Source: an uncultured Prevotella sp. (GTDB lineage Bacteria > Bacteroidota > Bacteroidia > Bacteroidales > Bacteroidaceae). From it: a DNA stretch of 50,550 nt. This document shows, in pieces, positions 45,081-50,550 of this stretch (position 1 is its first letter; each line of letters begins with the position of its first letter). The notes below the pieces were generated by a model, which had not been told where the DNA came from, searched no databases, and saw nothing but the letters and a program-made list of their open reading frames with translations. The stretch is from NCBI GenBank assembly GCA_945869265.1, contig CAMBOI010000023.1:1-50550 (forward strand), written 5' to 3'. Both the position numbers and the translations under genes were made by a program.

Positions 45081-46823
45081 ATGGTTTTAATGGTGGACTC
45101 TGAAAACAATGCCCTTGAAGTGGGCAAGACAGTATTTCCTACCTACACGTCAAAGCGTGAGGTGCTCGATCGTGTGCGCGAATTGGCGCATGGTGAGACC
45201 GTTCCCGACAAGGACGAGGTGGATTATCTCAAGACTGCGTTCTACAAATTGCATATTGCAGAGCGCGAGCAAAGTTATAAGGATTTTATTGAAGGCGGAG
45301 GCGACCCCGACAGTTTCCAGATTCTCCCCGACGAGCTTGAGGAGGCTTTCAAGGCCGAGATGGGCATTATCAAGGAGAAGCGTGCCAAGCTCATGCAAGA
45401 GCAGGAGGAAGAGAAGGAGCGCAATTTGCAGCGGAAGCTCGAGATAATCGACAAGATAAAGCAAATGGTCACTTCTCCCGAGGATGCGGGCAAGTCGTAC
45501 CCCGAATTCAAGGCCCTGCAGCAGGAGTGGAAGGAGATAAAGAGTGTGCCGGCGTCAAAGGCCAACGAACTGTGGCGCAACTATCAGTTGTATGTAGAGC
45601 AGTTCTACGATATGTTCAAACTCAACATCGAGGCTCGCGAATATGATTTCAAGAAGAATCTTGAGATAAAGACCCATCTGTGCGAGGCTGCTGAAAAACT
45701 GGCAGAGGAGCCTGATGTCATCAGTGCTTTCCATCAGTTGCAGAAACTGCATCAAGAATACCGCGAGACGGGACCTGTGGCTAAGGAGTTACGCGAGCAG
45801 ATGTGGGTTAGGTTTAAGGCTGCAAGCACTGTGATAAACAAGCGCCATCAGCAGCATTTCGACGACCTGCGCGCCAAGGAAGAGGATAATCTCGTGCGCA
45901 AGACCGCACTCTGCGAGAAGGTTGAGGCCATCGCAGCCGAGGAAAAGAAAGGCTCGGGAGATTGGGAACGTCAGACTCAGCAGATAATGGATATACAGGC
46001 GGAATGGAAGACCATTGGTTTTGCACCGCAGAAGATGAATGTTAAGATATTTGAGCGTTTCCGCGCTGCATGCGACGATTTCTTCGGACGTAAGGCACTG
46101 TATTTCCGTGAACTTAAGGAAGCCTTTAAGGTGAATGCCGAGAAAAAGCGCGCGCTCGTGGAGAAAGCCCGTGCCATGCAGGATAGTACCGACTGGAAAT
46201 CTACCTCTGATAAGTTTATTGCCTTACAGAAGGAGTGGAAGACCATCGGTATGGTGCCAAAGAAAATTGGCGACCAACTGTGGGAGGATTTCCTAGCTGC
46301 ATGTAATCATTTTTTCGAGGCACGCAATGCCGCAACATCCGGACAGCGCAATGAGGAGCACGTCAATCTCACCCGCAAGCGTGAGATTATCGCCAAACTG
46401 CAAGTTCTCGTTGATACTGAGGATGCCGATGCAGCCAACGATTCATTGCAGGAGTTGGTCGAGGAATACAAGACAGTGGGCCATGTGCCTTTTAAGGAAA
46501 AGGACAAGCTCTATGATGAGTATCACAAGGCCATCGACAGTCTGCACGTCAAGTTCGGCATATTGCCAGGCAAGTCACGCCGTCAAGGTGGAAAACGCCG
46601 TGGTGAGAGTCCCTTAGATGAGCGTCTTCGCCTGCAACGTCAGTACGACTCGCTGAAGAGCGAGATTCAGACCTATGAGAACAACATAGGATTCCTCAGC
46701 GTGAGCAGCAAGAAGGGTAATAAACTCATCGACGACATGAACCGCAAGGTTGAGAAACTCAAGGCTGAGTTTGAATCTGTCAAGGCACGTATCATTGCCA
46801 TTGACAGGGAAAATTCCAATTAG
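45081..46823 (+). CDS. DUF349 domain-containing coiled-coil protein
   Basis: A 580-residue, highly charged, mostly helical cytoplasmic protein. Several DUF349 repeats are seen, each with a W-K-x-I or W-K-T-I-G core: LQQEWKEIKSVPASKANELWRNY (about 148-170), IQAEWKTIGFAPQKMNVKIFERF, LQKEWKTIGMVPKKIGDQLWEDF, and LVEEYKTVGHVPFKEKDKLYDEY. A basic linker (GKSRRQGGKRRGE) leads to a C-terminal coiled coil. The role is unknown. It stands alone, with a shared terminator downstream. Confidence 0.88.
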   Translation: MVLMVDSENNALEVGKTVFPTYTSKREVLDRVRELAHGETVPDKDEVDYLKTAFYKLHIAEREQSYKDFIEGGGDPDSFQILPDELEEAFKAEMGIIKEKRAKLMQEQEEEKERNLQRKLEIIDKIKQMVTSPEDAGKSYPEFKALQQEWKEIKSVPASKANELWRNYQLYVEQFYDMFKLNIEAREYDFKKNLEIKTHLCEAAEKLAEEPDVISAFHQLQKLHQEYRETGPVAKELREQMWVRFKAASTVINKRHQQHFDDLRAKEEDNLVRKTALCEKVEAIAAEEKKGSGDWERQTQQIMDIQAEWKTIGFAPQKMNVKIFERFRAACDDFFGRKALYFRELKEAFKVNAEKKRALVEKARAMQDSTDWKSTSDKFIALQKEWKTIGMVPKKIGDQLWEDFLAACNHFFEARNAATSGQRNEEHVNLTRKREIIAKLQVLVDTEDADAANDSLQELVEEYKTVGHVPFKEKDKLYDEYHKAIDSLHVKFGILPGKSRRQGGKRRGESPLDERLRLQRQYDSLKSEIQTYENNIGFLSVSSKKGNKLIDDMNRKVEKLKAEFESVKARIIAIDRENSN

Positions 46824-46885
46824 GTAATTTATTATTTACATAAAAATACAGATGTTTTAGTGAAAACACATTTATTTTAAATTCA

Positions 46886-46917
46886 AAAGCCCTGACGACG
46901 TGAGTCGGAAGGGCTTT
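46886..46917. terminator. bidirectional terminator, DUF349 gene and PBP4-type gene
   Basis: AAAGCCCT (46886-46893) pairs with AGGGCTTT (46910-46917). An inner GAC/GTC pair is possible. T-rich sequence follows on both strands, between two convergent genes. Confidence 0.75.
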
Positions 46918-46919
46918 CT

Positions 46920-48188
46920 TTATTTCACCAATGCCTCGCATAGTCTGCGCTGGAGTACACGGGCGTCGAGCACCGACATCTCACTGTCCATGATGGCAAA
47001 GGCAAGAATATGCCCGTTGCTGCCCTCGCAGAATCCAGCCAACGAACTGATGCCGTAGGGGTGGGAGAGAGTGCCCGTCTTGGCGCGTATCTTGCCACGT
47101 AGTTTGGGGCTTGCCATCTCGCGGGCTAACGTGCCGTCTTGTCCTGATATTGATAGGTTGCGCATGAGTGAGGCGCGAATGTCATCGTCTTGATAGCCAT
47201 AGCGCAAGATTGTGGTTAGGGCAAGCGGCGAGAGTCGGTTGTGAGTGCACAGTCCGCAACCGTCGTGGATACACAGTGATGGAGAGGTGAGTGATAGACT
47301 ATCGGCGAGAAAACGTCGCAGATAGTCAACTCCTTCCGTCACGGGGTTTCCCTTGGGATTCACCTTGCTGCCGATGGTGTATAGCATGGCTGTTGCCTGT
47401 GTGTTCGAACTGTTCTTCCACATCCTCTTCACTACGTCGTCTATATACCTGCGCTTGACATAAAGGCATTTTGCTCCTTTGGGCACTGATGCCACCACTA
47501 TCTGTTCGTCCTTCACGCTGATTCCTTGTCCCCTTAATGATGCCTTCAACGCTTTTACAACACGTTCTTCACCTTTATAAAACAAACCGTATTTGGAGAA
47601 GGTGAGGTCCCATGGATACCAGTGTTCCTCGCTCTTCACAGGTTCGGAGATATGCAGATCCACGATAAGTTTTCCTCCAATCTTTCTCACTCCCTTTTGC
47701 CTTATCGCCTTTGCAAAGATGTTCAGGTCAGGAACCATCAGTTGTGGGTCGAGCCCTGCACGAAACGCCATGTCGCCATTAAGCGTTCCCTCATTTCCCA
47801 CTGTGCCCCGCATAAAAATACCTGTCCAGTAGTGATAGTCCGCACCCAGCAGTTTCAGTCCTGCCACTCCCGACAGCAGTTTCATGCATGATGCCGAAGG
47901 CAGGGCGAGCGTATCGTTGCATCCATAAACAGATTTGTCGGCTGTTATATCATATACATGGAAGGCAAACTTCCCCTCCGGTCGCTGCTTAGATGCAAAA
48001 TCCGCAAGTCGGCTTACGAGAGCAGTATCTACAATAGCCGCTTCTTTCTCCATCTCCTCCTTTCCCTTTTCCAGTTCCTCCTCGTTATTATCCGAGCATG
48101 CCTTCACGCTCATTATAGAGCCTACGATAGCAATAGAGAGTAAAACTATTCCCTTTGCCAAACAACCTTTCTTTATTTTTCTTTTCAT
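46920..48188 (-). CDS. D-alanyl-D-alanine carboxypeptidase/endopeptidase (PBP4 type, S13)
   Basis: A 422-residue penicillin-binding protein trimming peptidoglycan in the periplasm. The N-terminus has a lipobox-like SVKAC (cysteine 31), so it may be a lipoprotein. The catalytic SxxK is S100-C-M-K103 in PSASCMKLL and the KTG box is at 370-372 (RAKTGTL). The segment usually DGSGLS reads DGCGLC (309-314), replacing two serines by cysteine, including the one that normally starts the SxN motif. A full promoter is upstream. Confidence 0.88.
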   Translation of the reverse strand: MKRKIKKGCLAKGIVLLSIAIVGSIMSVKACSDNNEEELEKGKEEMEKEAAIVDTALVSRLADFASKQRPEGKFAFHVYDITADKSVYGCNDTLALPSASCMKLLSGVAGLKLLGADYHYWTGIFMRGTVGNEGTLNGDMAFRAGLDPQLMVPDLNIFAKAIRQKGVRKIGGKLIVDLHISEPVKSEEHWYPWDLTFSKYGLFYKGEERVVKALKASLRGQGISVKDEQIVVASVPKGAKCLYVKRRYIDDVVKRMWKNSSNTQATAMLYTIGSKVNPKGNPVTEGVDYLRRFLADSLSLTSPSLCIHDGCGLCTHNRLSPLALTTILRYGYQDDDIRASLMRNLSISGQDGTLAREMASPKLRGKIRAKTGTLSHPYGISSLAGFCEGSNGHILAFAIMDSEMSVLDARVLQRRLCEALVK

Positions 48189-48213
48189 ATATTCTTATCT
48201 CCTAGATTTTTTG

Positions 48214-48244
48214 CAAAGGTAATAATTAATTTTCATATATCAAA
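48214..48244 (-). promoter_or_regulatory. promoter of the PBP4-type gene
   Basis: Minus sense: TTTG (48244-48241), 19 bases, TACCTTTG (48221-48214). An AGGAG sequence lies between it and the ATG. Confidence 0.75.
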
Positions 48245-48362
48245 ACTTATATCCGTTTTTCTCGTTCTCCTTGCCGAATTTCTGCGAATCATCAATCGGA
48301 CCCCTCAGTCATCAATCAGCCATCAATCATCATCCCCTGCCTCCCCGTCCAAATCTCCCCTG

Positions 48363-48383
48363 TCCATTTTAATGTAAAATGGA
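48363..48383. repeat. 9-bp perfect hairpin before the 24-bp repeat
   Basis: TCCATTTTA (48363-48371), loop ATG, TAAAATGGA (48375-48383). It lies between a block of CATCAATC repeats (about 48267-48331) and the 24-bp array. Confidence 0.6.
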
Positions 48384-48408
48384 GTATCTTGGAGATCTAT
48401 AGACCTCG

Positions 48409-48552
48409 GTTCTTATGACATTACAATACTCGGTTCTTATGACATTAGAATACCCAGTTCTTGTGACATTAGAATACCCAGTTCTTATGATACAAGAATA
48501 GGGTGTTCTTTTGACCTTAGGATGCCCTGTTCTTATGTCATTATAATCGGGT
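48409..48552. repeat. 24-bp tandem repeat, six units
   Basis: Six consecutive 24-base units beginning GTTCTTATGACATTA occupy 48409-48552, with a partial seventh (GTTCT). Units 2 and 3 differ at one base; units 4-6 are more diverged. The period is a multiple of three, but stop codons occur in the plus-strand frame that reads V-L-M-T-L-E-Y-P. The surrounding gap 48189-48766 has no other gene. Confidence 0.85.
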
Positions 48553-48565
48553 GTTCTAAAACAAG

Positions 48566-48599
48566 AAAAGCGTGTGACTCAGAAGAGACACACGCTTTT
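48566..48599. terminator. hairpin terminator after the 24-bp repeat
   Basis: AAAAGCGTGTG (48566-48576) pairs perfectly with CACACGCTTTT (48589-48599). It can act on both strands. It may end the transcript of the minus-strand gene starting at 49753. Confidence 0.7.
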
Positions 48600-48766
48600 C
48601 ATTTGATTAATGTATTACCTATAATGTATTCTATTTCTATAGGGGCTTACTTCACCTCCTCGAATCTAAACGCTATTGTGTATCAATGAGTTACGAATAC
48701 ACGTGAACGATAAGAGGATGTAATAAGGGCGGTTGTGATAAACAAACATAGGAATCGATAAGAACG

Positions 48767-49753
48767 CTATTGGTAATTTTTGCCAAGTACTTTTTCTTCC
48801 AACTGAGGCAGATGGTCTATGATGTTCGCGTCGATTTCGATTGTATACGTGCCCGCAGTGTTGCGCAGCGTCTTTTGTATGCTTGAAGGTTCGGTGTTGC
48901 TAAACCAGGCATAAAACAGATTGAGCGCAAACAGAGCCGTTGTCTTCGGATCAATTCCGTATTGGTTTGCTATATTCCAGCAGAAGTTCTTTAGGTCGGC
49001 TTGCTTCAGTCCTTTCTTCTTGCTGATGGAAAGGACTTCCATTCGGGTAACACCATTGAGTTCAACAAGAAGTTTGACAGCTTCCTCTATCTGATACAGT
49101 TCCTCATCCGTGAAACCATGATGCATGAGCGTATAGCGGGTATATTTGAGGATGGCTTCAAGTTTCCTTGCTTCGCGAGCGACTTTTGCTTCATTCATTT
49201 GCTTGCGGTCAATTTGCACTTGATTGATGAATACCTCCAACTCGTCATGTGCCTTTTGGATGTCACGCTTCAACTGCAACTTTTCCAATGCCTCAGGAGT
49301 AACAGTTATTTCTTTTGGACTATGTGATTCTACATTACGTTCTCTTTTGGGAGTGTCATCAGCAATAGGTGCAGCATTCTTTGTATTGGTGATAGTTGCC
49401 GTCTTCTCTTGCACCTTCTTCTGTATCTGACCAAGGTTTTGAGTGATGTGCTCCTCCATCTCTTCGCGATCTGCTATGTTGTTCCATTCTTTGCGATGAG
49501 ACTTGAAGTAAGCATAGAGTCCCTTCTTGATGCAATGACAGACAAGTACAAACATAGCGTAATAGCCTATGAATATCGGTATTGTGAGCAGGAAGCATAC
49601 GAACTCCTTTTCTGCATCATTGCCTACGATACACTGAGCCGTCTTAAAAGCAGCGATGATGTAAGTGATGATGAGAATGCCAAGGAAAACCGTGTCAAAG
49701 TTACGAGCCGTCCCATCCTTCCGATGTGATATGGGAAAAATGTCAATCTCCAT
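48767..49753 (-). CDS. hypothetical two-TM protein with coiled-coil region
   Basis: 328 residues, family not recognised. Two hydrophobic segments lie near the start (about 22-42, VFLGILIITYIIAAFKTAQ, and 52-75, FVCFLLTIPIFIGYYAMFVLVC). A charged helical region (about 85-215) includes KLQLKRDIQKAHDELEVFINQ. A C-terminal domain has GLKQADLKNFCWNIANQYGIDPKTTALFALNLFYAWF. The ATG at 49753 lies four bases after the stop of the HTH gene remnant, which decides the start; a longer frame would overlap that gene. It may be cotranscribed with the regulator. Confidence 0.6.
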   Translation of the reverse strand: MEIDIFPISHRKDGTARNFDTVFLGILIITYIIAAFKTAQCIVGNDAEKEFVCFLLTIPIFIGYYAMFVLVCHCIKKGLYAYFKSHRKEWNNIADREEMEEHITQNLGQIQKKVQEKTATITNTKNAAPIADDTPKRERNVESHSPKEITVTPEALEKLQLKRDIQKAHDELEVFINQVQIDRKQMNEAKVAREARKLEAILKYTRYTLMHHGFTDEELYQIEEAVKLLVELNGVTRMEVLSISKKKGLKQADLKNFCWNIANQYGIDPKTTALFALNLFYAWFSNTEPSSIQKTLRNTAGTYTIEIDANIIDHLPQLEEKVLGKNYQ

Positions 49754-49757
49754 ACTT

Positions 49758-50044
49758 TTACAGTTCTTTGATTTGTTCTTGGGCAACTTCAATGGCTTGC
49801 GAACTGAGTTCTTGCTCGCCATCCACCGCATCAAGCACTTTGTCAGCCAGCCAGAGGGTCAGCATTTCGTTCTCGTCCTGATGGAAATACTCTGCAAGTT
49901 TTAAACCTGTTCACGTTTAGCACGCCTGTCACCGCGTTCTATCTTGCTGAACATCGGAGTATCTATCTCCAATAGTGCAGCCAACTGGCGTTGCAGTACG
50001 CCATTCTCATCTCTTAATTCTCTAATCTTTTTTCCGAATAACAT
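49758..50044 (-). pseudogene. frameshifted XRE-type HTH regulator
   Basis: The first frame (50044-49901) reads MLFGKKIRELRDENG, then LQRQLAALLEIDTPMFSKIERGDRRAKREQV and TAA at 49903-49901. This is an XRE helix-turn-helix. One base more in the T3A4 run (about 49898-49905) would join it to the second frame LKLAEYFHQDENEMLTLWLADK, ending QIKEL and TAA at 49760-49758. The sum is about 95 residues, the usual length for this regulator type. It is either a true mutation, a slippage-based switch or a sequencing error. Confidence 0.75.
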
Positions 50045-50068
50045 ATCTATGTCTATTTTTCTTCTTTA

Positions 50069-50101
50069 GCAAATTACCAGCAAGTTACCGGCAAGTTAAA
50101 T
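50069..50101. promoter_or_regulatory. three 11-bp direct repeats upstream of the HTH gene
   Basis: The plus strand reads GCAAATTACCA, GCAAGTTACCG, GCAAGTTAAAT in a row, 25 bases upstream of the HTH ATG. A one-helical-turn period and a core GCAARTTA suggest an operator for the adjacent regulator. Confidence 0.5.
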
Positions 50102-50144
50102 CTCTGTCAAACTCGGCATACACCTCAAATATCGCCTTTTCGCT

Positions 50145-50550
50145 TTACTTTACTAGCTTCAATCCCTTTTCAGACAGGAAGTATCGCTGGTTAGGATGTT
50201 TGGGCTTATCAGGATAAGCACGAAGTACGTATCCTTCCTCAATCGCAGGTTTTAGGTAGTTTTCTACGAAATTCCTTCTTCCCGTGAGATGTAATAATCT
50301 AAGGAGATCTGAAACGGTGTATGCATCTTCCCTAATTACATTTACGAGACGCTGAACTTGTTCCTTAGCTTGTACCCCAGCTTGTACCATAGCTTGTTCC
50401 TTAGGTTGTTCCTTAGGTTGTTCAGCAGCTTGACCACTAGCTTGACCACCAGCTTGTTCCCAAAACCAGTAGGTAATAGTAGAACATACCAAATAACTAG
50501 TGAACTCCACTTTTCCCTTGGTCAGCTTTTCCCATACCAGCATCTTGTCT
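50145..50550 (-). CDS. C-terminal part of a winged-helix protein with Q-rich linker (partial)
   Basis: The frame is open to the window edge, so the start is uncertain; an ATG at 50543 would give 132 residues. A four-residue repeat linker lies at residues 31-63 from that ATG (QAGG, QASG, QAAE, QPKE, QPKE, QAMV, QAGV, QAKE). The C-terminal domain, with TVSDLLRLLHLTGRRNFVENYL and LKPAIEEGYVLRAYPDKPKHPNQRY, is a winged helix as found at the end of Fic or AlbA_2-type ATP-binding proteins. The catalytic part, if any, is outside the window. Confidence 0.5.
   Translation of the reverse strand, partial: DKMLVWEKLTKGKVEFTSYLVCSTITYWFWEQAGGQASGQAAEQPKEQPKEQAMVQAGVQAKEQVQRLVNVIREDAYTVSDLLRLLHLTGRRNFVENYLKPAIEEGYVLRAYPDKPKHPNQRYFLSEKGLKLVK

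Noticed and set aside
48409..48552. Coding repeat protein in the 24-bp array
   Set aside because: Stops interrupt the plus frame and the minus frame has no start codon. I keep it as a repeat.

Overview
The window looks like chromosomal DNA from a member of the Bacteroidota, most likely the Prevotellaceae. Three things point there. Nearly every leader carries the Bacteroidota promoter form (TTTG, then 19-20 bases, then TAnnTTTG). There is a giant SprA translocon gene for the type IX secretion system. The neighbourhoods are ones usual for Bacteroidales: rsfS-ftsH-cdsA, DUF3822-rsmD, etfB-etfA-acyl-CoA dehydrogenase, amidase-MCE. The species assignment is inference.

Layout. 0-0.4 kb: a 35-codon 'smalltalk' gene and hairpins. 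0.4-11.6 kb: diaminopimelate dehydrogenase (-), ruvA-sprA (+, overlapping GTGA), an outer-membrane protein (-) and a nitroreductase (-). 11.7-18.7 kb: B12-dependent ribonucleotide reductase nrdJ, folB, an N-acetylmuramoyl-L-alanine amidase, an MCE protein and dnaA, all +. 18.8-25.2 kb: a TonB-dependent receptor (-) divergent from rsfS-ftsH-cdsA-araC-type regulator (+). 25.2-30.6 kb: a split lysO pair, a DUF3667 protein and etfB-etfA-acd, all -. 30.7-34.7 kb: dnaG, cardiolipin synthase and a phosphopantetheinyl transferase (+). 34.7-35.5 kb: a repeat-rich non-coding island. 35.5-40.7 kb: a RecD-like helicase (-), a pseudopilin-like protein, DUF3822, rsmD, tRNA-Gln and rsmA (+), and a periplasmic cyclophilin (-). 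40.8-46.8 kb: a MaoC hydratase, a flippase-like membrane protein, pepD, corA with a structured leader, and a DUF349 protein (+). 46.9-48.2 kb: a PBP4-type carboxypeptidase (-). 48.2-50.55 kb: an accessory-looking end with a 24-bp tandem repeat, a two-TM hypothetical protein behind a frameshifted HTH gene, and the C-terminal part of a winged-helix protein with a Q-rich repeat linker.

Most genes are housekeeping: replication (dnaA, dnaG, nrdJ), ribosome maturation (rsfS, rsmD, rsmA), envelope (ddh, amidase, MCE, cdsA, cls, PBP4, sprA) and redox metabolism (etfBA-acd). No insertion sequence, integrase, CRISPR array or rRNA operon was seen.

The least ordinary parts are non-coding. The 34.7-35.5 kb island has an exact 102-bp direct repeat at both ends, a 29-base imperfect inverted repeat, and three tandem hairpins with covarying stems and a constant spacer. 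The corA leader has an 11-residue mini-ORF followed by mutually exclusive hairpins. The dnaA upstream region has two hairpins. Short 7-8 bp repeats recur between genes, and one appears in frame inside lysO. At the right edge, a one-base frameshift splits an HTH regulator whose upstream region carries three 11-bp direct repeats.
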